Of a stretch of 64,000 bases of DNA, positions 1 to 9,510 are shown piece by piece. The notes under the pieces are model-generated. The model saw only the letters and a list, made by a program, of their open reading frames with translations. It ran no database searches and had not been told where the DNA came from. The DNA comes from Gp1-AA133 sp963850425. Lineage in GTDB: Bacteria; Acidobacteriota; Terriglobia; Terriglobales; Acidobacteriaceae. The stretch covers positions 1-64,000 of the forward strand of contig CAWKLF010000008.1 of NCBI GenBank assembly GCA_963850425.1. Reading direction: 5' to 3'. Position 1 is the first letter of the stretch. Every line of letters begins with the position of its first letter. A program made the position numbers and the translations under genes.

Positions 1-18
1 TTGCACTCACCGACCGGG

Positions 19-321
19 CTAGTGTTCACGGCTCCCTTCCAATTCCTTCAACAGTTCTCGCAACCCTGACTTGGTACGTAGGAACTGTGGGTCGTCGTTC
101 GCATCGGCTAGGAAGGCGAAATACAGATCCGTCATGGCTGCCCGAGTACCCGGAGGAAAATCAGTCTCACCCCTCCATTCCGACTCAATGACGAAGTTGT
201 GAACGTCATCCCATTCCTTCTTCTCCGCAAGGTAATCACGAACGAGCGCCTCGAAATCAACGACACGAAAGGTGGTCACAGGCGGCAGTTTACCGCGATT
301 CGGCACAACTATTGAAACCAA
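19..321 (-). CDS. hypothetical protein, 100 aa
   Basis: A short soluble ORF whose family I do not recognise. The protein is acidic and charged with no signal peptide or membrane segment; the C-terminal part (from about residue 80, RTKSGLRELLKELEG) should form an amphipathic helix. The longest reading frame starts with TTG at 321; an in-frame GTG a few codons later would remove six residues, and neither has a clear ribosome binding site. It is followed downstream only by the window edge. It could be a small regulatory or toxin-antitoxin-type protein, but nothing in the sequence shows that. The reading frame is intact and the amino-acid composition is protein-like. Confidence 0.5.
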   Translation of the reverse strand: MVSIVVPNRGKLPPVTTFRVVDFEALVRDYLAEKKEWDDVHNFVIESEWRGETDFPPGTRAAMTDLYFAFLADANDDPQFLRTKSGLRELLKELEGSREH

Positions 322-357
322 GGCGTAGCGCTCAGAACACGGGATTGGGGTTTCCTG

Positions 358-660
358 TCAATGGGACTGCGGGTTTCTGTCGTCGCGCCTATTCTTCCAT
401 CCTTCTCGATAAGAGTGGGCACACAGGAGGGCGACCACCACCGCAGATGCGATCAACATAGTTATCAGTCGCGTATTCCCTCTACTGCGTCCGAAACCCA
501 GCGCGAACAACGCCCAAAACGCACTGGTGATAACCGCCCAAAAAACGGCCATCACAGAGGCGTGCAGCCATGTGTCTGCACGGGCCGGTCGCTTCTTCTT
601 TTCAGTCAAAATTCCCTTCTCCAGTTCGAAAGCGGGAGGCATTCTACACTGCTCCGACAT
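358..660 (-). CDS. small two-helix membrane protein of unknown function
   Basis: About 100 residues from the ATG at 660. A basic stretch (EKKKRPARA, about residues 20-28) precedes two hydrophobic segments (about 32-54 and 64-82), and the C-terminus is again basic and hydrophilic. This is the layout of a small inner-membrane protein with both termini in the cytoplasm. A longer TTG start at 678 and a shorter ATG at 642 are possible. It shares direction with the gene at 19-321, about 36 bases apart, so the two may be co-transcribed. I do not recognise the family. Confidence 0.5.
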   Translation of the reverse strand: MSEQCRMPPAFELEKGILTEKKKRPARADTWLHASVMAVFWAVITSAFWALFALGFGRSRGNTRLITMLIASAVVVALLCAHSYREGWKNRRDDRNPQSH

Positions 661-798
661 ATGGCGGACAGGAGCCAATGGAATGCGAACTGATTTTTGA
701 CGTTATCCAGGCGTTAACACTAGACTCGCGCCGTTGTTCGCCAAGATCCGCGCGCAATCGTTCCTTGGACACTCAAACCCACCGGCGTCTTGCCCCCA

Positions 799-1967
799 TC
801 ACACCATGCCCTTCCGCAACTCCTCCAGCGGATACTTTGTTCCCCGCCACGTCACGCCGTCGTTCCACAGCGTCAGGAACATCGATCGCAGCAGCGTGTA
901 TTCGAACAGCACCGTGCTCACCGGATGCAGCAGGAAGTAGTAGGCGGGAATCGACGAGCGGAACGACATACCCAGGTAGATCAGGAACATCGAACCCAGC
1001 GCGATCGCGTAAGGCAATCGCCCCCACCCATGCGCCAGCCATAAGCCCACAAACGGCCACAGGTTCAAGAAAAACAGTGCAATCGCCGACGCCACCGTCC
1101 GCCACCACTGGAACGACAGCACGGCGAAGAAATTCTTGGTCAGGTTATCGACCACGCCCATCGCGCCTTTGGCCCAGCGGATCGAGATCAAATCCTCGCC
1201 GAACACGTTCCTCTGGCGCAAACCTGCCTTCTTGATTACCTTGCCCAGCTTCATATCATCGAGCACTTCCATGCGCAGCGCCTTGTACGTTCCCACTGCG
1301 TCATACGCCGTGCGCCGCACCATGTTGAACGCGCCCACGCCCATGTGATCGTCGGTGTCCGGATCCGCGACCCTCCACGGCCGGTGCCCAAACGTAAACA
1401 GCGTCTGGAAGAATGCGATCATCATGCGCTCGCCCGGACGCTTCATGATCATCCGCGGAAACACCACCACGTGATCGGCCTGTTCGGTTTCTGCATAGGC
1501 AGAGCGCGCGGCCCAGCACGTCCGGCTTGAAGAGTACGTCGGCATCAGTGAACAGCAGCCACTCGCCCGTAGCTTGCTGCGCGGCCGTCCACATGGCGTG
1601 TAGCTTGCCCAGCCAGCCTGGCGGAAGCTCCGCCACGTGCATCCCACGCAAGCAGCCATGCGCGCCTGGGCTCGCCGCGACCCGGTCCATGATTTCGCCG
1701 GTGCGGTCGGTCGAGCGGTCATTGACCACGATTACTTCATAGTTGTCGTAATCGAGCGCAAGCAGGCTGGGTAAGGCCCTGCTCGATGTCAGCTTCCTCG
1801 TTGCGTGCAGGCACGATGATGCTCACGCGCGGCTTTTCGTCGGGCTGGCGGTCCCATGCCGGTTTGGCGATGTCAGCGATCCTCGGCATGCCCAGCGCCG
1901 CTTCCGCGATGCGCGAAAACCATGCCAGGGCAAGGATCCACCCAGCAATCAACAGCACGTAATGCAT
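799..1967 (-). pseudogene. family-2 glycosyltransferase (HpnB/CrtQ-like), split by two frameshifts
   Basis: Three reading frames together encode one membrane-anchored family-2 glycosyltransferase of about 388 residues. The first (from ATG 1967) has an N-terminal membrane helix and the start of the catalytic fold (VSIIVPARNEEADIEQ). After a shift near 1771-1780 it continues with VVNDRSTDRTGEI, the W-GK-A segment and the DAD metal-binding motif (LLFTDADVLF). After a second shift near 1497-1510 the rest follows, including LDDMKLGK and three or four C-terminal membrane helices. Each break is repaired by deleting one base. Family knowledge: similar enzymes act on hopanoids or carotenoids. It starts 3 bases after the MFS gene, so they form an operon. 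Sequencing error and true decay cannot be separated here. Confidence 0.7.
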
Positions 1968-1970
1968 CGC

Positions 1971-3213
1971 CTAGTGGGCTCCCGCGGGGGCTGCGGAGTT
2001 TGCGATGCTGACTGGAGGTGCGAACTTCATCCCGTAAAACAGTATGGCAGAAGAGAGGAAGATCGTAATGACTGGCGCGACGAAGGCCAGTTGCAGCGAG
2101 TAGTGGTCGGAAAGAAATCCGATTAGAGCCGACGATGGTACGTCGCCGAACATGTGGAAGATGAAAATGTTCGCCGACAGCGCCAGTGCGCGGATATGGG
2201 GACCAACGGAGTTGATGACCGCAGCATTCAAAGGCCCGGTGTTCAGTAGGAGTAGAAATTCCGCCAGGAAGATTCCCGCGACCATCAGCTTGCCGCTGGC
2301 AAACAACGCCATGCACATAGCCGGAATCCCCAGCCCCAGGCTGACCGCCGACACGAGATAATGCGCCGACTTCGGTGCGCTGCAGCAGGCGATCGGAAAT
2401 CCATCCGCCGAGGATCGACGCTACCAAGCCATTAACCATGGTGCTGATGCCGAATAGCACGCCCGCCTGCCCGAGCGTGTAGCCATGCACGCGATGCAGG
2501 AAGGTTGGCATCCACACCTGCAGTCCGCCGAGCGCAAACGTCATCATCGCCATGCCGGCCGTGGCAGTCAGAAACGCCGGGTTCCGCAGCAGGCCCTTCA
2601 ATGTGTCGCGCTCAGGAGCACTGCGGTCAGCGCTGTCATAGCGGCCCAGTTCCGGTTCCGGAATCAGCAGCAGAAGCAACGCCAGCAGAATGCCCGGTGC
2701 CGCCCCAACGTAGAACGGTGCCCTCCACCCGTACTTCGGCTCCATCAGCGACCCGATCATGTAGCCCAGTCCGGTGCCCACGGGAATCGCAAGATAGAAA
2801 ATTCCCATCACGCGCCCGCGCATGCGGTCGGGAAACATGTCGGCGATGAACGTCGGCGACAGCACCACGAAACTCGCTTCGCCGACCCCTACGACGGTGT
2901 GCCGGAAGAGCAGTTCGTCGTAATTCTTCGTGATCGCCGTCAGCAGGGTCGCCACACTCCAGATCAGCGCCCCCACGATGATCACGTATTTGCGCGTGAA
3001 CCGCACCGACAATGGCCCCATGAACGGCGCGGCAATCATATAGAAGATGAAGAAAACCGCGGTCAGCAGCCCGATCTGAAAATCACTCCGATGGAACTCT
3101 GCCTTGATAGAGTCCTGCACCGCGAACAGAACCGAGCGATCGATGTAATTGAGCAGGTTCAGCGCGGTGAGCAGCGCGAGCGCAGTTTTGGGGTAGAGCT
3201 TTTTGTCGGCCAC
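1971..3213 (-). pseudogene. MFS transporter, Spinster-like, with one frameshift
   Basis: A 12-helix major facilitator superfamily protein. The N-terminal three quarters carries the family landmarks LNYIDRSVLFAVQD in helix 1 and the GEASF segment, which resemble the Spinster branch. Near 2365-2375 the frame changes; removing one base joins it to the remaining C-terminal helices (LGLGIPAMCMAL through the stop at 1971), giving about 414 residues. The start is uncertain: a GTG at 3213 is chosen because the sequence upstream is a dispersed repeat and no ATG lies in frame near the first helix. The glycosyltransferase gene follows after 3 bases. The substrate is unknown; a lipid or sugar-phosphate is plausible from the family and neighbour. 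Confidence 0.7.
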
Positions 3214-3246
3214 GGGTGTGGGGAGACTAACATGCGGAGCCCTTTT

Positions 3247-3321
3247 TTCACCACAAAGACACAGAGACACAGAGAAACCCAAAGTGACTGGGTTGTTTCG
3301 TCTGTGTGTCTCTGAGGTGAA
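3247..3321. repeat. inverted pair of a TTCACCACAGAGACACAGAG-type repeat
   Basis: Two about 21-base arms, 3247-3267 and 3301-3321, are imperfect inverted copies (18 of 21 match) separated by about 33 bases. A related inverted pair occurs at 13408-13466. Similar short sequences are commonly scattered in intergenic regions of soil bacteria. The element lies between queF and the MFS gene, both on the minus strand. Confidence 0.7.
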
Positions 3322-3345
3322 TGATTTCCTTGCGCCAGGCTATCG

Positions 3346-3747
3346 CTAGCGTTGCGTATCCCTCGGCCACTTCGCAATCACCACCGTCGAGATACCACCC
3401 CGCGGACGAAAATCCCCCTTCACCTCTGCCCACACCGGTTTGGTCCACTTGACCACGTCCTCCAGCACCTGGTTCACGATGTTCTCCTGAAAAATTCCCA
3501 GGTTGCGGTAACTCTGCAAATATTCCTTGAGCGACTTCAATTCGAGACAGGCTCTCTTCGGCATGTAGCGAATGGTGATCACTCCAAAATCGGGAAGACC
3601 GGTTTTGGGACACACCGATGTAAATTCCGGATCGTCGATCACAATCTCATATCCGGGAAACTGGTTCGCCCAGGTCTCGATTTCAGGAAACTTGGTGTCC
3701 AGGCCGGCTTCGGCGTGCTCTGGGGTGTAACGCGGACGGTTCGGCAT
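3346..3747 (-). CDS. queF: NADPH-dependent 7-cyano-7-deazaguanine reductase QueF
   Basis: Reduces preQ0 to preQ1 in queuosine tRNA modification, in the cytoplasm. The 133-residue protein is the short, single-domain type of the family. The catalytic region SVCPKTGLPDFG holds the nucleophilic cysteine (Cys46) and the proton-donating aspartate (Asp53). The nearby ELKSLKEY (69-76) is the family's nucleotide-binding signature, and FQENI and FRPRGGI are also conserved. I chose the ATG at 3747, which begins MPNRPRY; an upstream in-frame start at 3771 would add eight residues without family support. No other queuosine genes are visible nearby. The stop lies just beside the 3247-3321 repeat. Confidence 0.95.
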   Translation of the reverse strand: MPNRPRYTPEHAEAGLDTKFPEIETWANQFPGYEIVIDDPEFTSVCPKTGLPDFGVITIRYMPKRACLELKSLKEYLQSYRNLGIFQENIVNQVLEDVVKWTKPVWAEVKGDFRPRGGISTVVIAKWPRDTQR

Positions 3748-3907
3748 ACACGATATTGTAACGGCGAGCACGGCGCTGACATCAAAAATGCATGGATCGG
3801 GCCGGCTCGTTGCGGGCTACCTGCATCTAAAAGCCTATGCCTGCAACACAAAGCTTCTCCCCGGGATCGAGTCCCGGTGGTAAATTGTTGCTTGCCAAAA
3901 CCTTGTC

Positions 3908-5167
3908 ATGACACTGGGGACTAAGGAAAGACCCGGGTTTTACGCTCGGCATCGGTGGCTGACCATCACGCTGGGCGCAGCGCTGGCGGTGTTTCTGCTC
4001 GCTTCGTTCGCCTCCATGCGCGACGAAGTCATCCCCATCCGCGCCGCCTCGGTCGAGCGCGGATCCATCCGCAGCGTTATTTCCACCAACGGCAAGATCG
4101 AGCCCGCCCAGAACTTCGAGGCCCACGCTCCCACCAACACCACGGTGAAGCGTCTGCTGGTGAGAGAAGGTGACCGCGTCAAGAAGGGTCAACTCCTGCT
4201 GCAACTCGACGACGCTAGTGTCCGCAGCCAGGCCGCACACGCACAGGCGGAACTGAAAGGCGCGCAGGCCGGAGTGCAGAATCTTCAGCACGGTGGATCG
4301 CAGGAAGAAGTTCTGACGCTGCAGGCGCAAATCATCAAAGCCCGCACCGAGCGCGACACGGCACAGCGCAACCTGGAAGCATTCAAACGCCTGCAGGAGA
4401 AAGGCGCCGCCTCTGCCGGCGAAACAAAGGAAGCGGAGAACGCGCTGCAACGCGCGCAAGCCGACTACGATTTGCTGACGCAGAAGCAGAAGGAGCGCTA
4501 TTCCAAGCCGGAAGCCGAGCACGTGACCGCCCAGCAGTCCGACGCGCAGGCTGCCTACGAAGCCGCCGAAGACATTCTGCACAAATCGAACATCGTTGCC
4601 CCGTTCGACGGCATTGTCTATATCCTGCCCGTGAAACAGGGTGCTTACGTGCAGGCCGGCGATCTTTTGTTGCAGGTTGCGGATCTCTCGAAAGTTCTGG
4701 TTCGCGCTTACGTGGATGAGCCTGATATCGGCCGCCTGATTCCCGGACAGAAAACTGAAGTGACCTGGGACGCATTGCCCGACCGCACCTGGGAAGGTAC
4801 GGTGGCGACCCTGCCCTCCACCGTGAAACTTCGCGGCACGCGCAATGTGGGCGAAATGGTCAGCCAGCTCGACAACCACGATTTTCGCCTGCTGCCCAAT
4901 ACCAACGTAAACGTCACCATCGTATTGGCACAGCACGACAATGTTCTGACCATCCCGCGCGAAGCCTTGCGGATCGACGATTCCAAGCCCTATGTCTACC
5001 AGATCGTCGACAACAAGCTGCACCGCCACAACGTCGTGGTGGCGGCCTCCAATCTCACCAAAGTTGAAGTGAGCGAAGGCCTCACTGATAAAACCCAGAT
5101 TGCGCTCAACACCACGGCGGTTAACAAGTCTTTGCGCGACGGGATTCCCGTGAAGGTGGTGCAGTAG
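3908..5167 (+). CDS. efflux periplasmic adaptor (HlyD/MacA-type membrane fusion protein)
   Basis: Links an inner-membrane pump to an outer-membrane channel. The 419-residue protein has one N-terminal membrane helix (about 18-36). It is followed by a first lipoyl-like half (GKIEPAQNFEAHAPTNTTVK), a long Ala/Gln/Glu-rich coiled-coil hairpin (about 95-220), the second lipoyl half (NIVAPFDGIVYIL), a beta-barrel and a membrane-proximal domain. Three bases separate it from the TPR gene, and a TolC-like gene lies further on, which supports an export role. No permease or ATPase gene is adjacent, so the pump partner and substrate are unknown. The start ATG at 3908 fits the first membrane helix. Confidence 0.9.
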   Translation: MTLGTKERPGFYARHRWLTITLGAALAVFLLASFASMRDEVIPIRAASVERGSIRSVISTNGKIEPAQNFEAHAPTNTTVKRLLVREGDRVKKGQLLLQLDDASVRSQAAHAQAELKGAQAGVQNLQHGGSQEEVLTLQAQIIKARTERDTAQRNLEAFKRLQEKGAASAGETKEAENALQRAQADYDLLTQKQKERYSKPEAEHVTAQQSDAQAAYEAAEDILHKSNIVAPFDGIVYILPVKQGAYVQAGDLLLQVADLSKVLVRAYVDEPDIGRLIPGQKTEVTWDALPDRTWEGTVATLPSTVKLRGTRNVGEMVSQLDNHDFRLLPNTNVNVTIVLAQHDNVLTIPREALRIDDSKPYVYQIVDNKLHRHNVVVAASNLTKVEVSEGLTDKTQIALNTTAVNKSLRDGIPVKVVQ

Positions 5168-5170
5168 ATC

Positions 5171-6130
5171 ATGAAGTGGGCTACGAAAGTATTTGCACTG
5201 GCGGCATTCGTGTTGCCGGCGATTGCCGTTGCCGCCGATTCTCCGACCGACCTGCTGGCGGCGGGCCGCGTCGATGAAGTCATCTCGACGCTCAGCACGA
5301 AGCTCAGTACCTCGCCGAATGACGCGGCCTCCCATAATCTGCTGTGCCGCGCCTATTTCGCGGTCGGCAATTGGGATACTGCAATCTCAGAGTGTGAGAA
5401 GGCGGTATCCCTGCAGCCCGACAACGGCGAATATCATCTTTGGCTCGGTCGCACCTATGGCGAGAAGGCGGACGCATCCAACTTCCTTTCGGCAGCCGGA
5501 CTCGCGAAGAAAGTGCGCACCCAGTTTGAGCGGGCCGTGCAACTTGATCCGAACAACGTAGCTGCCCGCACCGATCTGGCCGAGTTTTATCTGGAAGCTC
5601 CCGGCATCGTGGGCGGCGGACAAGATAAAGCGCGCGCCCAGGCCGATATGGTTGCGAAGCTGAATCCCGCCAAAGCGCACTGGATTCAAGGCCGGCTCGC
5701 AGAGAAAAACAAAGACGCCTCCGCGGCGGAACAGGAATATCGCGCAGCCATCGAGGCCAGCCACGGCGGGGCAAATGCCTGGCTGAATCTCGCGCTGTTC
5801 TATCGCAAGGCCGGCCGTCTCGACGAAATGCACGAGGCTCTGAAGAAGGCCGCGACTGCGCCCCTTGATCAGCCAGAAGTCTTGGTCGACGCAGCCTCCA
5901 CCCTGCTGCGAGCCAACCGTGATCTCCCCTTCGCAACCCAGCTCGTGCGCCGCTACCTGGCGTCGAGCACGGTCGAGCAGGCGCCTCCATTCAAAGCGCA
6001 TTACCTGCTTGGCACCATCCTGGAGAAACAGGGCGACAAACCGGGCGCGGCCCGGGAATATCAATCCGCCCTGACCATGGCCAAAGACTTCGGCCGCGCC
6101 CGCGAAGCACTGAACAGAGTGAATCAGTAG
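5171..6130 (+). CDS. secreted tetratricopeptide-repeat protein
   Basis: A 319-residue protein with a signal peptide (MKWATKVFALAAFVLPAIAVA, cleaved around residue 22) followed by about six tetratricopeptide-type helical repeats. Recognisable units include DAASHNLLCRAYFAVGNW, DNGEYHLWLGRTYGEKAD and PPFKAHYLLGTILEKQGD. TPR domains are protein-binding scaffolds, so a periplasmic assembly role beside the efflux adaptor is a reasonable inference. The start lies 3 bases after the adaptor stop, so the two are almost certainly co-translated. The specific function is not known. Confidence 0.85.
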   Translation: MKWATKVFALAAFVLPAIAVAADSPTDLLAAGRVDEVISTLSTKLSTSPNDAASHNLLCRAYFAVGNWDTAISECEKAVSLQPDNGEYHLWLGRTYGEKADASNFLSAAGLAKKVRTQFERAVQLDPNNVAARTDLAEFYLEAPGIVGGGQDKARAQADMVAKLNPAKAHWIQGRLAEKNKDASAAEQEYRAAIEASHGGANAWLNLALFYRKAGRLDEMHEALKKAATAPLDQPEVLVDAASTLLRANRDLPFATQLVRRYLASSTVEQAPPFKAHYLLGTILEKQGDKPGAAREYQSALTMAKDFGRAREALNRVNQ

Positions 6131-6485
6131 CCTGTGTGACAGTGGCCACCGGTTTGTGAGCAAAGGCAGCCAAGCCGGCACTCGATTTCTACGATCGGAA
6201 CCTGCATCAATGTCGACTCGGCGAAGCCGCATCAGCGAAAGCCCGGAGAAGCGGTATCAGCGGGCGCGGAGAGGCCGCGTTAGCGGCGGCAGAGAATAGG
6301 CCCGCGTAAGCGCTGGGTAATCTCAACAATCAGCACAAGCCCCGGAGGGGCGGCACCCGTTGCGACGTGGGCGTGAGCCCACGACTCCGCTACCTAAGCC
6401 ACCGTCGCGCAAAAGAGCGCGAAGGGTGTATCCCCTGCTCAACGGACCACCGCCTACTGCTATTCTTTTCTACCAAGGTGACGCA
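6131..6485. other. 355-base intergenic region with GC-rich palindromes
   Basis: No coding gene is seen here. About 6240-6310 is GC-rich with AGCGG-type short repeats. At about 6338-6356 there is a CCCCGGAGGGG palindrome, and at 6366-6383 a perfect 7-base stem with a 4-base loop (CGTGGGC-GTGA-GCCCACG). Motifs of this kind recur in intergenic DNA of related bacteria. There is no run of T after either hairpin, so they are not typical terminators. Confidence 0.5.
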
Positions 6486-7796
6486 ATGAAACATAGCAAC
6501 CGGATTGGCCTGCGCTCCGGCGGACTGCTTGTGGGCTTGTGCCTTCTGACAACGATGCACGCCGCCGCCGAACCACTTTCCCTGAAACGCGCCGTCGAAC
6601 TGGCGCTCACGCACGCCACCACCACCGGGATTGCAGCCGCCGACACACAGCATGCCCTTTCCGCTTATCGCGAAAGCCGCGACAGTTACATCCCGCAACT
6701 CACAGTCGGCTCCGGCCTGGGCAAGTCATGGGGATTCCCGCTCAGCCTCGAAGGTTCGGCGCCCTCGGTGTTCAACGTCAATTCGCAGTCGGCATTGTTT
6801 AATCCGGCACTGAAGCAGTTCACCAGCGCGGCACGAACCGAATGGCAGGCCGCCACAATCCAGAACAAAGACCAGCGCGCCCAAGTGATTCAAGACGTCG
6901 TATTGAGCTATGCGGAATTGAACAAGTGGGAACAACGCGTCTCCAGGCTGCAGCAAGACCAGGCATCCGCTTCGCAACTCGAACAGGCTCTTGCAGAAAG
7001 AGTCAAAGAAGGCGTGGACAGCCGGCTTGAGCAAACCAAAGCCCGCCTCGCGGCAGCCCGCGTGAAGCTTCGAGTCGCCGAGGCCGAGGGTTCCACAGAT
7101 GTTTTGCGTGCGCATCTTGCGAAGCTAACCGGACTACCGGCTTCCGAAGTTCAAACGGCGGCTGAATCGATGCCCACCTTCCCCGCGGTCGCGCAGGAAG
7201 AAGACATGGTCGATAAAGCTGCAAAGAACAGTCCACTTGTTCTAGCCGCGGAACAACGGGCGCGTGCGCAATACCTGCGTGCACAGGGGGAGCACAAAGC
7301 GCTGTGGCCAAGCGTTGACTTCGTGGCTCAGTATGCCAGGCTGGCTCGCTATAACAACTATGATCTGTACTACCAACGTTTCGAGCCGAACAACGCCACG
7401 GTCGGTGTTGCGATTCGATTTCCCTTCGTCAACCTCTCTCAACGCGCCCGAGCCCAAGGCGCCGATGCGGACGCGGTGAAGGCCACCCGTCAAGCCGAGG
7501 CTGCCAAGAATCAAGTCTCCGAAGAAACCCTGAAACTGCAACGTGCCGTCCGCCAGCTGGAGGCCGCACAGGAAGTTGCCCAGCTGGAATACGAAGTTGC
7601 TAAGGCTGGTCTCGACGCCACCCAGACGCGTGTGGACGCAGGCACTGCCACCATCAAGGACCTGGGCGAATCGCGCGTGCAGACGAGCGAGCGCTACATC
7701 GTCCTGCAAGATACGACCTTCGAGCTTCAGCGGGCTCGCATCGGGCTTCTGCGCTCTACAGGCGACTTGGAGAAGTGGGTGAACGGGTCCAACTGA
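6486..7796 (+). CDS. TolC-family outer-membrane efflux protein
   Basis: Outer-membrane channel for tripartite export. The 436-residue protein has a signal peptide (MKHSNRIGLRSGG... to HAAAE, cleavage about residue 24), and begins the mature part with LSLKRAVELAL, the usual TolC-family opening. Two long alpha-helical coiled-coil segments follow, with the family's internal duplication (about 120-240 and 330-430). I chose the ATG at 6486, preceded by AAGGTG; the frame stays open upstream, but the sequence there is repeat-like and not a signal peptide. It lies 355 bases behind the TPR gene, on the same strand as the adaptor at 3908, and probably forms a complex with it. Confidence 0.9.
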   Translation: MKHSNRIGLRSGGLLVGLCLLTTMHAAAEPLSLKRAVELALTHATTTGIAAADTQHALSAYRESRDSYIPQLTVGSGLGKSWGFPLSLEGSAPSVFNVNSQSALFNPALKQFTSAARTEWQAATIQNKDQRAQVIQDVVLSYAELNKWEQRVSRLQQDQASASQLEQALAERVKEGVDSRLEQTKARLAAARVKLRVAEAEGSTDVLRAHLAKLTGLPASEVQTAAESMPTFPAVAQEEDMVDKAAKNSPLVLAAEQRARAQYLRAQGEHKALWPSVDFVAQYARLARYNNYDLYYQRFEPNNATVGVAIRFPFVNLSQRARAQGADADAVKATRQAEAAKNQVSEETLKLQRAVRQLEAAQEVAQLEYEVAKAGLDATQTRVDAGTATIKDLGESRVQTSERYIVLQDTTFELQRARIGLLRSTGDLEKWVNGSN

Positions 7797-8033
7797 TTGT
7801 GTTGCGAATGCATAACCGGCCCCCGAACGACCTCATCCGGCGATCCCTTTGCCCCTCTTAATGCATCCAATCCCCATTGGGCGCAAACCGGTTGGAGATA
7901 AGCCTAGGCTGCTGATTAGATTAGACTTAACATAAAGATTGATCTCCACGTATCGACGAGGGCCCGTCGCGGGCGAATCCAGGGGAATACCGGTAAAACT
8001 GAGAGAGGATGTTAGTATTAACCATCCACACAT

Positions 8034-9503
8034 ATGCCTTTGAAAACACTGTTCTTGAATCCACCTTCGTTTGAAAACTTCGATGGTGGCGCTGGGTCCC
8101 GCTGGCCCGCTACCCGTGAAATCGAGTCTTATTGGTACCCGGTATGGTTGGCCTATCCAACCGGGATGCTTGAGGGTGCGCGCTTGCTCGACGCCCCGCC
8201 GCATCACGTCAGCGGCGAAGAAACCATTCAGATCGCCAAGGACTACGAGTTCCTCGTGCTATTCACGAGCACTCCCGGCTTTCCCGGCGACATGCGCCTT
8301 GCCAAGGCGATCAAGGATGCGAATCCGAAAATCAAAATCTGTTTCGTAGGGCCGCACGTTAGCGTGCAGCCCGAAAAGTCATTGCGCGATTGCCCTTCCA
8401 TCGATTTCGTTGCGCGCAAGGAATTCGACTATACGGTGGTCGAGTACGCGCAGGGAAAGCCCCTCGCAGAGATTGCGGGGATTTCTTATTTGCAAGATGG
8501 CCAGATCGTGCACAACCCCGACCGCGCGCAGATTGAAAATCTCGATCCCCTGCCCCACGTCACCGAAATCTACAAGCGCGATCTGGATGTCACGCGCTAC
8601 AACGTGCCTTTTCTGCTTCACCCTTACGTCTCTCTCTACACCACGCGCGGCTGTCCGGCGCAATGCACTTTCTGCCTGTGGCCGCAGACGCTGAGCGGAC
8701 ATCCGTGGCGCAAGCGTTCGACCGACGACGTGGCCGCGGAGATGGCGCGGGCGAAGCAGCTGTGGCCTGACGTGAAGGAATTTTTCTTCGACGACGACAC
8801 TTTCAATATCCAAAAGGCCCGCACCATCGAGCTGTGCGCCAAGCTGAAGCCGCTCGGCCTGACGTGGTCCTGCACCTCGCGCGTCACGACCGATTACGAT
8901 ACGCTGAAAGCCATGAAAGAGGCCGGATGCCGCCTGCTTATCGTCGGCTACGAGTCGGGCGACCAGCAGATCCTCAAGAACATCAAAAAGGGTGCCACGG
9001 TTGAGCGCGCCCGCCAATTCACCAAGGATTGCCACAAGCTTGGGCTGGTCATCCATGGCGATTTCATCCTGGGTCTGCCGGGCGAAACCCGCCAAACCAT
9101 CCGCAACACCATCAACTTCGCCAAGGAACTGGACGTTGAGACCATTCAGGTTTCCGTGGCCCACGCCTACCCGGGCACCGAGCTTTACGACTATGTCGTG
9201 AAGAACGGCTTCCTGGCTGCTGACACCAAGATGGTCGATGAAGGAGGGCATCAGATGGTGCAGATCCAGTACCCGGATCTGCCTGCCGAATACGTGATGG
9301 AAATGGTGCATCGCTTCTACGACGAATACTATTTCCGTCCCAAAGCCGCATTCCGCATCCTGCGTAAGGCAGCCTTCGATAGCGCCGATCGCAAGCGCCT
9401 CTACAAAGAAGCGAAAGCCTTCCTGAAGACGCGCGCCATGCGCAATAAGTGGGTGCGCGAGAAGCACGCTTCTTCCGCAGCGGCGGAACCGGCCAAAGCT
9501 TAG
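8034..9503 (+). CDS. hpnJ: hopanoid-associated B12-binding radical SAM protein HpnJ
   Basis: HpnJ is a radical S-adenosylmethionine enzyme reported to act on the bacteriohopanetetrol side chain, forming the cyclitol ether head group. The 489-residue protein has an N-terminal cobalamin-binding-like domain (about 1-165). The radical SAM core follows, with the iron-sulfur cluster motif CPAQCTFC (Cys207, Cys211, Cys214), the GYESGDQQILKNIKKG segment and a late GLPGETRQT loop, then a C-terminal basic tail. The start ATG at 8034 begins MPLKTLFLNPPS, typical of this family. Two small transporter-like genes follow after 7 bases. It is separate from the main hopanoid operon at 13.5-24.3 kb. Confidence 0.9.
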   Translation: MPLKTLFLNPPSFENFDGGAGSRWPATREIESYWYPVWLAYPTGMLEGARLLDAPPHHVSGEETIQIAKDYEFLVLFTSTPGFPGDMRLAKAIKDANPKIKICFVGPHVSVQPEKSLRDCPSIDFVARKEFDYTVVEYAQGKPLAEIAGISYLQDGQIVHNPDRAQIENLDPLPHVTEIYKRDLDVTRYNVPFLLHPYVSLYTTRGCPAQCTFCLWPQTLSGHPWRKRSTDDVAAEMARAKQLWPDVKEFFFDDDTFNIQKARTIELCAKLKPLGLTWSCTSRVTTDYDTLKAMKEAGCRLLIVGYESGDQQILKNIKKGATVERARQFTKDCHKLGLVIHGDFILGLPGETRQTIRNTINFAKELDVETIQVSVAHAYPGTELYDYVVKNGFLAADTKMVDEGGHQMVQIQYPDLPAEYVMEMVHRFYDEYYFRPKAAFRILRKAAFDSADRKRLYKEAKAFLKTRAMRNKWVREKHASSAAAEPAKA

Positions 9504-9510
9504 GTCTACA

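Noticed and set aside
2485..3315. Long plus-strand ORF of 276 residues opposite the MFS gene
   Set aside because: It is antisense to conserved transporter helices, and its composition (His/Arg/Gln-rich) is typical of a shadow frame.
3827..5335. Minus-strand ORF of 502 residues opposite the efflux adaptor
   Set aside because: It runs antisense through the whole adaptor gene, which has clear domain motifs; the antisense product has none.
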